In this document: piece after piece, positions 24,350 through 36,230 of the stretch
Layout of the letters: each line of letters opens with the position of its first letter
Position numbering within the stretch: the stretch's first letter is position 1
Source: Acanthaster planci
Taxonomy: Eukaryota > Echinodermata > Asteroidea > Valvatida > Acanthasteridae
Assembly: GCF_001949145.1 (NCBI RefSeq)
Contig: NW_019091385.1
Coordinates: forward strand, 3,423,206 to 3,487,205
Reading direction: 5' to 3'
Length of the DNA stretch: 64,000 bases
Made by a program: the position numbers and the translations under genes
The notes under the pieces: model-generated
Told to the model about the DNA's origin: nothing
Seen by the model: the letters and a program-made list of their open reading frames with translations, nothing else
The model's database searches: none

Positions 24350-26704
24350 TGTCTCGTAGGCATGCCCTTAACTGTGGTTTTAGTCCAGTTTCTTTCACTT
24401 GTTCAGTTGGAATAGAGAAGGATAGAGTGTGTTTTTAGTTCAATAGTCAACCTGAAACAAACAGGAAAGAAGTACATTTACAATTAATTCCAGATTGAAA
24501 GATAAGTGGTTCCTTCTAAAGTTCCCTTTCAAATTAAAAAGCAGTTTTTATTAGAGATGTTGTATTTGTACTGGGTCATTGGTGCCTATTGGAATTCTCT
24601 ACTCTCTAAATCTGGTGAAAATTTATTTGATCAAACCCTGTGAAATACAAGTTTAATACCCCTGGTACTTTGTATCTGGGCAGAACAGCCGCCGAATTCC
24701 AGACATTTGCTGCTAGTTTCCCAACTGTAACTTACATAGAAGTACAGTGTGCAAATGCCGGTGTTACCTGTCTGAGAAACGCTTTGTACACAGATCAAAT
24801 TGTCCTTTAGATGTACCCACACCGGTATGTCTTCTCCCATCATTTGATGGAGAACTGCAGGTCACTTGGAATTATGCCTCCGCCCACAGCAGCTCTGGAG
24901 AACAGAACTTTTGGAGAGTTGTGCCTTGCTAGCAAGTTTTACCATTGAATGCCTAAAATTTGTCAGGAAACATGTTTCCTTAAGCAGTTGCAATATTAGT
25001 TCATGCATACTCCAGTGTGCTTAATTTTTAAATTTGGGAGGGGGGGTCTTTTGGGAGAAAAGCTGTCAAGATTGATTTTTTTTTTACTTATTCACAATAT
25101 TGTTTTAGGAAAAGCAAAACAAAGGCCAGCTAAGGCTTACAGAAACCAAAACTGTTTGCGGCATGATCTGAAAGGATCTCCCAAAATAGCCCAAGATCGT
25201 TGCTTCCACATGCTGCAAATTCAATAACCTTGGCCCGAAATAGCAACGGGCGTGTGCTGGTGCGGCTGATGTTTGTCCAGGCCCCAAGTGTACGCACTGC
25301 CAAGCGATCAGTTAAGTGAAGCCTGTTTACCGAAGGGGAGAAATCTTGAGGGATGGGTCAAGTGTGGTGCATGATGTGCTGCATACTGGAGTAATTGTTG
25401 GATGTCTAGACATAAACGTTGGTTAGAATGAAGACCCTTTGTATGCAAAGCATACATTTTCTAATACGTGTTTCCGTTGCTCATTTCTTCGTGCAATTTA
25501 GGCATATCAACCAGGTCGTAGCAGCCATGTACAACTAATTGTGCAGATGCATATGTGGGTAGGCCTTCCCTGCAATAAGGGAACAGTTTTTGTTGATAGG
25601 AAAGCTGGAACCATGTTGTTGGAATAAAAATTGTCCCCGTAACATTTGTGGTACCCATAATGTTTGTATTTCAGCATATGTGTTGTCCCCATAACCCAGT
25701 AACAAATCTATATACATGTAGTGTATTGGCCTACGTGTACATGCTACTGTCGGTGAAAAATATTTTTTGTTTGTTATAATTGGAAATTGTATGTTTTTAA
25801 TGATATCCAGGATGTAAAAGCTACTGTTTGATTAATAAATAGGAGGAACAAAAATAAAGTTTTGGGCGAAATTGTTCCCCCCCTCCCGAGAGGTATCTCA
25901 TTAACATGGAAAATTTGCAAAACTGTGAAATACCGGTACATTTGACAAGACATCGTCGCGCGCTGCTAGCACATCAATGCATATCTTGGAAAATTCCATC
26001 CAATTTTGGGGGTTGTATATCATGCCAATCGGATGTGTTGCTGCAGGCAGCGGCAACACCTTAAAGATTGCAAGACTTTCCAGCCAGAGTGAAATTTAGA
26101 TGAATTTGGACATTGAAAGTCAGGCTGATCCGGGCAAATGGTCAGGACCGACAGAAAGCTCCAAACTGTGCAGTGCACATTTCTAGTCACAGTGTTTTCT
26201 TCCGAACACGTACAACTCATCAGCTGAAGTCAGACGCCGCACCTACAATCTGCACAATCTGCGGGAAACTAAAAAAATGCCTGTGAACAACAAATTGGCC
26301 CACGCTATTCCACTCAGTACGTTATGCAATTTCTCATACGTGTGCATGCTTTAAGCGTGTGTGTGGACATGGACAGTGCACGCACACGTACATATACCGG
26401 TATGTATTTTGCATACCATTCCATGGGCATGTAAATTGTGCGTGTCCAATGTCCATGTTCCTCTCAAGTCTAGATGAACCGAAAGGGTGCCTGACTATAA
26501 TTTGGGTTTTCAAATGTACATCACCCATCACCCCATTTGTCAGGATTAAAACAGTCATTTGAGGGTCAGTCAAATTAACCATAACAAAGGGAATTGTATT
26601 CTATTTTTACATCCCTTATCATGTTATTGGCAAAGTTATGAATATTTTAAACAATTAAGCAACAGTTTGTGCACAGAGGTTTTCATGGACCCTTTAATCT
26701 GCAT
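24350..26704. other. intronic sequence, no gene seen
   Basis: Unique-looking sequence. TACCGGTA octamers lie at 25931-25938 and 26395-26402. No coding or RNA feature can be supported. Confidence 0.45.
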
Positions 26705-26848
26705 AGTACCGAAGTGAATACGTCACACGCACAATTATGTGTGTAAAAGGCATTAATCCAAGAACCAGTGCATGAACCAACACACGTGCTTGATCCATTC
26801 ATTAATGCACTGCGCATTCTGGTTCAAATGAAGTCACACTTCGGTACT
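26705..26848. repeat. 144-bp interrupted palindrome with perfect 12-bp ends
   Basis: AGTACCGAAGTG at 26705-26716 and CACTTCGGTACT at 26837-26848 are exact inverted copies. Inside lie further weaker inverted pairs: GAACCAGTGCATGAACC against GCGCATTCTGGTTC, and GGCATTAAT against ATTAATGC. This is compatible with a small foldback element. No target duplication was identified. Confidence 0.6.
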
Positions 26849-29800
26849 CCACATAAAACATTGTTAGCCTGCATAACCTGGAAAAAGTTGCGTCCATGTA
26901 CATGAACAAGTACATAACTTTGGTTTTGGGGACAAAGCATTCTCTGTGATTAGAGTAGTCAGACTTGAGTGTAAAATGGATGAAGACCATTACATTATGT
27001 CCATTAAAACTTGTAGTTCAGGAACATTAAACCTAGATGTGGAGGCTTACTGGTGTCATATCACAGTGCATACACGTAGATGTTTTTAAAAAACCATTGT
27101 TGGAGGACAACCATCATAGGATGCTAGGTGTTCATTTTTCTGCTTGCTCAAGACCCACATGTACTGGGTAACTCGTTTAGGTAATGCATTGGATTGGGGC
27201 TTATTTACATACATGTACGGGAAGATGAATGGTGGCCCTTTTGAGAAAAAAAAATTGTACTAGAGATCGATTAATGAGAGAAGCTGATAGTACTGTACAT
27301 GTACTTGCCATCCACATTGGACATGGGAATTCCATTGGCACTGTATGTTCTTCACAGATACTTGACATGAAGTACATGTACCAGCTTTTCTCAAAACTCC
27401 TCACTCCTTTTGCAATAAAACTAGCCTCATGTTTGCAGCTAGAGGAGGAAGCAATTATGTCGTTCGTCGCTAGTTTCAGACCAGGGACTTCTCATCAAAA
27501 CACCCTAATGTGGCCTTTATTCTGTTTGCATCCCACTTAACCATGTACATGTGTAGGTTTGCTTGTGGAGTCGAAGTTTATGTAGTGTATAAGTGGTCTC
27601 CTTAACAAGAAACAGAACATTCAGGGAAAAACAAACATGCCTGACTCACGTACATGTAAATACCTGCAGTGTGTGCAAATGCTTTGCGGCCAAATGAGAA
27701 GCAGTTATCTGAATTGCTGCTTCCTCTGGGCAAAACCTGAAATACATTTAGTACTGTATGCATAATTACACACATGTTCATGTACATGTATGAACTTGTA
27801 CATACATGTACTTGGATAATAAGTAATAGCCGATCAACATCAGGTTTTCTTCCATGAAAAAAACTGCTGGGGATGAGGTTCCACCCCCCCAAAGTCTTCA
27901 ACCATGCAATTTATTTATGGTGCCCATAAAATATGTCCGCAGGCACAGCTCTTGAGTTCAGCCAGTATTTCCATTCTTTTTCCCAGATTTTCAACTGTAG
28001 CGGTAAAAATTGTGGCAAGTGTCCACACGCCAGTATTCAGACGTCGTCTGGCGTCAAGTGGTTAATTAGTATTCATATTTGAAGGCATGTCGTGGGTTGT
28101 GTGGATACACACATATACGTAAGTTGGGTGGATAGGTCCTCTGTATTCGTACTTTGATGCAGTTTTCTTTTTCCCTGATTTCCCACCTTATTTGTTCTAC
28201 GGAGGACATGTACATTCGTTTAAGAATTCTTTTTTCATTTCCATGGTTAATCTACATGCATCAACACGTTGTGCTTGGTTGTGTCAAAGCACCGAAGACG
28301 ATCCTACTGCGGATGCTACTACTGAGTGGATCCACGCCCAACCAACAATAATACGGGAATGCCTTTCTTGAGTAGTTAGAATTGAATTGGGGAGGCCACA
28401 CCATACACAAAAGAGCTAAGGAGATTAAAGACCTCCTTTGGTAAGCTAATTTGCTAGGGAATGAAACCACACTTACAAAAGGGATAAGGTTACAAAATCC
28501 CAATTAGCAACTCCTTTGTATTGAAACAATTGGCAAAAAAACACACATAGCCACAAGTGACACCTGTGTGCGCTGTGGACCTTTGGTTTGTCAAATGGTT
28601 GATGTGTGGACGTGCGCTGCAAGTTTTACACGGGCAGTTGAAAAGTGGGACAAAAAATGAAAATACTGATGCCCAAAACTCAAGAGCTGTGCCTCCCTAC
28701 ATATTTCATATTTCAATATTTTATATTGCAAGGTTGAAATATTTACAGGGGGAAAAAAACCAGCCCCCAGCAGCTTTTTTGTGTAAGAAAATCTGAAGGA
28801 CATGTACATTATACATGTAGTTAACCTCAATAAACATGATTCACACTTTGTGGATTGATTCGAATATAATTTAATAGATGTGATGTAAATGTATTGATCT
28901 ACATGAATTACATGTAACATGGCTCACAAATGCAGAATGTACTATCATTGTACAATCATTGTACATGTACACGTGCGTGTATGTACACGATTATGCACTA
29001 GTTGCATTTTCTGTCAGCTAAGACCTGTTAGATGTGACCAGCCTTTACATTATTCTCTTGTAATATTCTCTGCTCTCAGGCCCCAGTGATGACTAGCACA
29101 CATCATTGCCGTCAAATATTTACGGAAACCTCACACCTCATACTGGATGCATATTAGAGGTAACAGAATACGCGATAACCCCCCCCTCCCTGACAGACAC
29201 GAATCACTGCCCGGCCGCGGTACCTCTGCTTTCCCCGTCCCAACAGAAAATATGACGAGATCAGTGTAAGTTCTTCGACAGCTCCTGTGTGCGTCCATTA
29301 ACGATTGGTGTTGCCCGTGACACCAGGAGGGAAAGGAAGCAAAGGGGGGACATTAGGCTTCTACCAGCAAGCGAAGAGAAATCGTAAATGCTACACTGAA
29401 GAGGTGTGGTGAAGAGGACACAGGAAGCTTTTAGCCCCTTGTCTGCTAATTAAATTCCTCCCCCCGCCCCTCTGCATCTTCATATGTGTACCAGTTCATC
29501 AAGTCAGGTATTTTCTGGCAAGCTAGGATGGATCAGGGGTAGGCCTGTTAAGTGGTGTTTGTGGTCTTTGCATTGTAAACTTACCAATGCATGTATGTGA
29601 AATCTGAACTTTCTCATCACTGTGTTTGTGCATGTACATGTACATACATATGTCTTGATTATGCAATTTGAAGGATCAATTTCTGTGTGAAGATGAATTA
29701 TTTAAGGTTTCTTGCAATCTTTTAAACTCCAACCAGCACAAAAGTCTGGTGGGTGTTTTTTTTCTCCCAAGGTAGGGCTTCCTGTGCAAGCTTTTACAGT

Positions 29801-31861
29801 AAAGGTCAATTTACATGTAGGTCATCTTCCAAACCTTGAAATTGATCACAGTGTAGTCAAGACCTGCCATACTTGGCCTTTAATCCCTTTAACTACAGAT
29901 CTATCTATTGTACATGAACTTCATGCCTTGTTTAGTGTTGGCAATCTCAGAATCTGTGTGAAGTCTGCTTTCGCAAGTTTTCCTTCAAGTCATTTCTACA
30001 TGTATATCCCATTGCACTCCATTGCAATCCAAATTACAGGTTTGGGAAAAAACTGCTGGTTGATCATGGAATTTGGGACTCTGTGGCACATGGCCCATGG
30101 ATCATGCATTTGTAGTACACAATCTCACCCATATTCTACATGTAGAGCCTGAATGACATGAAACATACAATGAAATAAGAAATTTCACTGATTGGCAATT
30201 TCTGACCAAGCCTTGATATTGATAAACAGCCCATGCTGCACTTTCCTGTCCTAGCTCCGTGCAGAGTGTATTAACGTTGTTTGGAAAGAATCTTTTTCCA
30301 ACTTGCTGGACAATGCCAACCTCCCCGCCACATTTCTTCGACACAGATGTGTGCTATTGGTAATGCAAAATACATCCTTCCCTCGCTCTGGCCGATAATT
30401 GCTCCAGCCTCTAATTGAATCAGAATGGGGAAAAATGGCTCGGTAGGATTTTCAGCAGGTACACATGCTAGGAATTATCGGCAGCATGGCAAACCTCCAA
30501 GGAAATTAAGCACTTGAAAAAGAACGAGGGGGGAAAAAGGAATCTTGAAACGTGACACATAATATAACCATTGATCGAAACATAACACTTTCCCCTCGTG
30601 ATGAATGGACACCGTTTTGATTTTTTCCTCCTTTTTTCCTCTCTTCAGTCATCTCCTTTTTCATTTTGGGCAAATTGTACCCCTTAGCCATGTAAGGTAT
30701 CCATTTTTATAGCAAGTGTCCCATTTGTCAGTAAGTCTGTCAGTGTTTGTGCGTGAAATTACGAAAAGGCCACTTTGTGTCATTGCCCCGTCTCTCATAC
30801 TGATATTTATCATCTTTGTTTAAAAATCCTGTTGCCATTTTGTAGTCTGTTTTTGCCCGTCAACAAACAAAAGCAACTGCGGCTGGAATATTGTGATACT
30901 GTTAATAGTCATGGACGACTATTTACAGTAGCACAATATTCAGGAAGAAGTGTTGTTTGCCAGGTCATATTTCATGTTTTTTTCAAAAGATACATGTAGT
31001 TAACTTGAACGTCTCGGCAGTTCTCCCGTGCATGCGTCAAAGATGAACTCTAATGACACGGCCTAACCTAACCCTGGTATCGTGTGTACAAGTGAACATG
31101 CTTGTAAGGTGCGCCATGTTCATCTGACACTCCTTCCCCCTCAACCTGCAAACATGATGCTACTGCTGAGCCGGTCAGGACAAAGTCACACATCATGCAG
31201 CATGATCCCATGCACATGAACATACATGTACCGGTATACAGTGTGTGCCATGAATATTCATAGCTCTTCATTTCGGCCATCTGTCTGGGCATACTACATG
31301 TGCCCCAGGGGCATAGTTGGGACTGGGTTGGCAGTGAGTCTGTTCACATTATCCTGTGTTTTTTGGTTTTTTACGCCTCAAGAAATTCCACCATATCCCT
31401 CCTGATCTTGTTGCCCGTGAATCGTGGCTGCTAATGCAATACTTGAAGTTTGGTTATTGAATCTATATTTGTATGATAACGTGCATGTAAATGTACATGT
31501 GCAGCAAGCCAGAAAATGTTCAAACTTCCCCCCCCCCCACAGGTACTACATGTACATGTATTAGGCAAGGGTACAAGTACCGGGTAGTGTATGTTATTAT
31601 GTGTATGTTATGTAACTTTCTGGAGCATGTACATGTACAAGTTTACTGTACTCTGTACAGTACAGGGAGGCTTGTACTGCCCATTATACGGTCGCGTGTG
31701 AAATGATGTTTTCAAAATGCTCCCATTTCAACATGAATCACTCTCCTGGACTGAAATTTCAACCGAATGTCCCTCATATGAAACACTTCAATTTGCGACA
31801 GATTCATACATATTTGAAAATTTCTCCTTCTGAACAATTTCCAGATATCAGTTTCGTGAAA
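26849..31861. other. intronic sequence, no gene seen
   Basis: Scattered TACATGTA tracts occur (27780-27815, 28799-28820, 28960-28975, 29632-29646). The stretch 29080-29420 has higher GC and CpG and looks unique. The 146-codon frame at 29712-30152 lacks any recognisable domain. One TACCGGTA is at 31229-31236. Confidence 0.45.
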
Positions 31862-31996
31862 TCCTTGTGGAGACCTACACGTACATGTATGCACCTTTAG
31901 AAAGTCCTTGTGGAGACCTATTCAACCCATTCTCCTGGGTCTCCACAAGGCACCACATTTCGAAACCGGAGAACAAAAACCATGTCTCCACAAGGA
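31862..31996. repeat. four copies of a CTTGTGGAGAC motif, two per orientation
   Basis: TCCTTGTGGAGACCT occurs at 31862-31876 and again at 31905-31919. The inverse GGTCTCCACAAGG is at 31938-31950 and GTCTCCACAAGGA at 31984-31996. The outer pair extends to TTCGTGAAATCC against a complementary ATTCACATCC. The block can fold into nested alternative hairpins. Confidence 0.8.
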
Positions 31997-33743
31997 TGTG
32001 AATTTCGAAGTGTGTGTACAGCAGCTGTACCTGTTTTTCTTGTTTACATGTAAATGTATCAGTAGTTTTGGTGTCCCTATATCAAGGACCATGTGACCCA
32101 TTTTGGATGATTACCCATCCAAGAAGCTGTCCCCCGTCCTCCCACTAATTAGCTTAACACACCGCTTGTTTGTGTCCATTGAGCTCAGTGGCCATGTGAT
32201 GTCTTTCCCAGATCTGATGGGTGATGTGGTGACTGTGTGGAGTTGGTAAAAAAACTGGGTTTACATTTACATTCAGATTTACTCATAGGGACCTACACGT
32301 GTGCAGTGGAAGAAATAGCCACCATTTTGTATTACTGGTACTTAAAGCACATGCATTACATGTATGTCATTCCCTCTCTCTCCTATCTCCCTTGGGTTAC
32401 ATGTCGTTGCACAGATTATGAGGTACCAGTACAGTGTACAATGTACTTGGACATACATGTACATGTACAGGTACATAAATGCAAACATCTTAAGTGTGTG
32501 CTTGAAGCAGATTTGTTTGATTTGTTTTGATTTATTTTGTTATCTTTTTCTTCAACCTCAATGTAAATGTAAATTTGGAAGAGCATCGTCAGTGCTTAAC
32601 CCTGGAGGCCACTTTGTATTATACAAACAAATCAAGGTTATCAAACCTGTAGGCAGTCATTAAGAGTGTATATTTTATCATTAATATGGGCTAATTAGTA
32701 GAAACATCTTAGCAACATGAAATATAATCCTAAGCTGGGACATTATACATACGTAGAAAATGAAAGTAGATTTCCAAAGTATGGTGATTGAGTTACAAGT
32801 TCTTCTTGCATTGTGCTAATTATTACTTCCGTGACAAGGAAACTACTGCTGTTTGAAATTCATCAGCTGAGATGTGGACAGGCAAAGATTTATGTGAAAG
32901 TAAAGGTACCGCATGGTACGGCAGGGCTCAGGACAGAAAACGGAGTGCTTCGTGTGGGCTGAGAACTGAGTCGGAGGATTTCAGTCAGGTGCTAACACGA
33001 CTTGAGCAGCTAGTCCTTGTTGAGTGTATGGTATCAGTAGGCTGGAGGACACAAACTATCAGCAGTATTGATCGCTGGATGTGGGTGGAAGAACACTAAC
33101 AACAGGACAGATTGAAAAAAAAAAATTGAAACAGAAAAAAATCTGAAATGTGACACACGCAGCCTCCTGCATAAACACCAATATAATTGCCTCTTTTGGG
33201 CAAGCACAGTGAAGGCAATCTAACAGAAATGAAAAGAGAGAGAAAAAAACCCAACACACACATACACAATTCAGCATCAGCTGCTGAAATAACATTGATT
33301 TTGTACACGTTTGTTTCTCTGTTTGCAATCAAGTCACAAGTGTGCCATCAATTTTCTGTGTTGTTTTTTATTGTGCTTGTTGAGTTGTCAGGTAGATTGT
33401 GGTAAACATTGCAAATTAAAAAAAATTGAGATTCAGGCCTGTTTGTGGCAGGGTACCAGTAGAAGTACATGTAAATGACTGATGGCTGACCAAACATGTA
33501 CATGTAACTATAGTGACTGTTTCACATGCAATGAAAGAGGAATAGAGAAAGCATAGGGGGCATACCAAACTGTGGCAAGCTTGTTCAGACTGAGTTTTCA
33601 TCATTGTCGGGACACTTTTTCTAACTGTACCTAGTACTTTACATTGGGGAGATATTGATTTTCAGTAACGGGTTCTGCCATTACATTGCTGTATCAGTGC
33701 CTGCTGATACATATGACTTGGACCGGCCAGCCAACCCTGGTAA

Positions 33744-33806
33744 GCTCGGTAGTTTAGTGGTTAAGGCATCCGTAGTGGTAAGCAGGAGGTTGAGTCCCAC
33801 CCGAGC
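33744..33806 (+). repeat. tRNA-like SINE head, degenerate
   Basis: TAGTTTAGTGG (33750-33760) resembles a pol III A box and GGTTGAGTCCC (33788-33798) a B box. The ends GCTCGG and CCGAGC can pair as an acceptor stem. The interval is shorter than a normal tRNA (63 nt) and the T-stem has a mismatch, so this is not an intact tRNA gene. A tRNA-derived SINE fragment is the best fit. The 3' limit is not clear. Confidence 0.5.
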
Positions 33807-34304
33807 AAGTGAATTTTTTCGCAAGCTCTTGGATAAACACTGAGCATATGGTATTATGAATAATATGTTGGTGTAAAGGCAGAAGCCATTGTTAAAAATT
33901 TAACAGTCCAGACACCAGATCCAAAAACTTTTTTTTCATTTCACGAAGACCCATGAATGGCACTTGTTACCCAGCTTTTCAAGTGACTCATTGTAGAGCA
34001 GTGTCTGAGCTATTCTGGGGTCTGTGAGATACATGTACACATGTATGTATGGCAGACGGCGATAAATCAATTGGCTAACAGCAAAAAATTGGGTTTAGGT
34101 TGAGGGAGGTCATCAGGAGGGACCCACAATACTGTACAACCTCTCCAGTCCAGGCATCACCTCCCATAGGACCCAGACACAATATGGTGTTCACACATCT
34201 TGAATATGGGCAAAGGGAACATGCCCATCGGGCAAGGGCTAGAGTACGCACTGGCACAAATGCACGGACACCATAATAAGAACCCAGTCATTGAAACATC
34301 TCTG

Positions 34305-34361
34305 TTATTTCCCCTCTCTCCTCTTTCTCTTACGCCTTTTCTCCCTCTCTTCTGTTTTCAG
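34305..34361 (+). other. strong splice-acceptor-like pyrimidine tract
   Basis: A CT-rich run of more than 50 bases ends TCTGTTTTCAG at 34361. It looks like an excellent 3' splice site, but no clear exon with a paired donor follows. It may simply be a CT-rich low-complexity tract. Confidence 0.3.
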
Positions 34362-36230
34362 GGTCTTGTTTTTCCTCCTCCTGCTTGGCCCGCTCTTTCT
34401 TGTATAAATGCTGGAACTCAAATGTCAGGGATGTGTTATCTGTTGAGCCCGAGTTATTGACGTTGGGAAGTGCATTTGAGAACATGTCCCAGTGCTGGGC
34501 TGGATTTATATGGATTGGTCGTGCACCTGTCTGTTCAGGGAGTTCTCATCCGCACCAGCCCTGCTGAGATGTGTGTGGTGTGTGATGCATGCTGTGACAT
34601 ATTTTTCTCCTTGATCTTATTCTCAGCCTGTTGAATTTTTGGAAGAGGCCTGGGTGTTTCGTGGTTTGCTTTAGTTCAAGGGACAACACGGATTCAAAGG
34701 AGGCAGAGAGGAAGATTGTTTCTACAGCTGGCTTGCCAGTGGTGGAAAGCTGGCAGGGATTGCCGTTCGACAAATGAATCAGGCCGTATCATCAGCTCAG
34801 TGTCATTAGACTTGCACGTAATCACCACTTGGCATTAAATGTGATTGATACAAAGCCAATTGCACAGATAGCTGTGATGAGCTTAAAAAAAATAATTTGG
34901 GGCATCTTGAGTTCAAGCTCCTGTTTTAGCATCTGTCAGTCCTCTCCTATGAAGTTACATGTACCCATATATCATGGGACTCTGTGTACTAAATGTACAT
35001 ATATGCATATACCGGTAGTGCTCTGTACTCAGTAGGGCAAGAGCCTCCCGATTATTACCCTCGGTCAGTAGGCCATGAGATTAGTTCTGTCCTGCCATTG
35101 GAGATGAGTGCAATCTGTTCTCTACCCTAATGGTTCCCGTTAATCTCCCTTTCCCACTGAGGGAGAGAGTAGATGTGGTAAAGTGTCTCACTGAAGGAAC
35201 ACAAGCACCATGGTGCCCATTGGGTTCTAACCCAACGTTGTTGCACATTAAAATCACTGGACTGTCACAGTCTTCAGTGAACATAGTGCAGACGAGTCAC
35301 AATGGATTCGTCATTGGGATTCCAAATTGATTGGAATGCATTTTTGCAGGATCAGCACAGGCTTGAATTTTTCCTTGACCCTAAAAAAAAAAGACCTACT
35401 GGTAGTCCAGAAACATGTACATGTATGTACGTGTACTTTTGGTTTCATACAACCCCTTAATTCTGTAACTGCCTAAAGTTTTCTGATCTTGGAGATCTTT
35501 TTCATTTAAATGGATATTTTGTGAAGAAAAAATTCCATCAATAATGTCTTCAACTGCATTAACAGGTAGGTAGGTACACGTGATGCGAGTATTGTTTGCT
35601 TTAGGTAACGTACAGATACATGTAAATTTCCTGTGTACCGTACGTGTATTTGTAAAATCATATATTTAACCTGTTTCAGTTTTTTCCGGATTGAAGATTC
35701 CGGAAATCTGCATATGATGTACATGTAGCTTTTTTACCAGTGCCAGATTTTCTGGTAGTGTTTCCCCATGCTTTTAGCACTTGCAGAAAGGAGGAGTGTT
35801 GGAGAGGATAGCTCTCAGATAAAACCGAGATTAAACTGGAACGGGTGTGACTTCAATGTGCCATTCTTAAGCAGTTGAATGTGGCTGGCAGTGATATTAT
35901 TAAACAACAGTGCCACACAGGAGACTCATTAGTACATATACATGTACCTTGGGCACATATCAGTGAGGACCTCTGGGAAGAAGTTAAGGTCACCCAGGTC
36001 AAAGTGTAGTTACACAATGGACTTCAAAGGTATTTCTGATACCCTTGCTCTATGCTGGTATATGTACATACATGTATATGCTACATGTACATGTAGCTGT
36101 GTATGTTGGTGACCAAAGTGTGTAAGCATGCATACACACATATATGTACATGTACCTCAAATACTTGTACATGTATGCTTATAAATACATGTACTTTTGT
36201 GCATAGGTACATGTACTTCTTGAGGCACTT

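Larger units (their letters stand above)
31480..36230. repeat. second cluster of TACATGTA tracts
   Basis: Tracts occur for example at 31548-31560, 31627-31640, 32455-32469, 34033-34046, 35413-35428 and 36061-36210. Density falls sharply after about 36,200. These share the alternating pyrimidine-purine palindrome seen at 8885-19600. Confidence 0.7.

Noticed and set aside
29712-30152. 146-codon plus-strand open frame in intron 1
   Set aside because: No domain, composition like the surrounding AT-leaning DNA, and no supporting splice sites.
33744-33806. Functional tRNA gene
   Set aside because: Too short, with mismatched arms and no clear anticodon loop; kept only as a SINE-like remnant.
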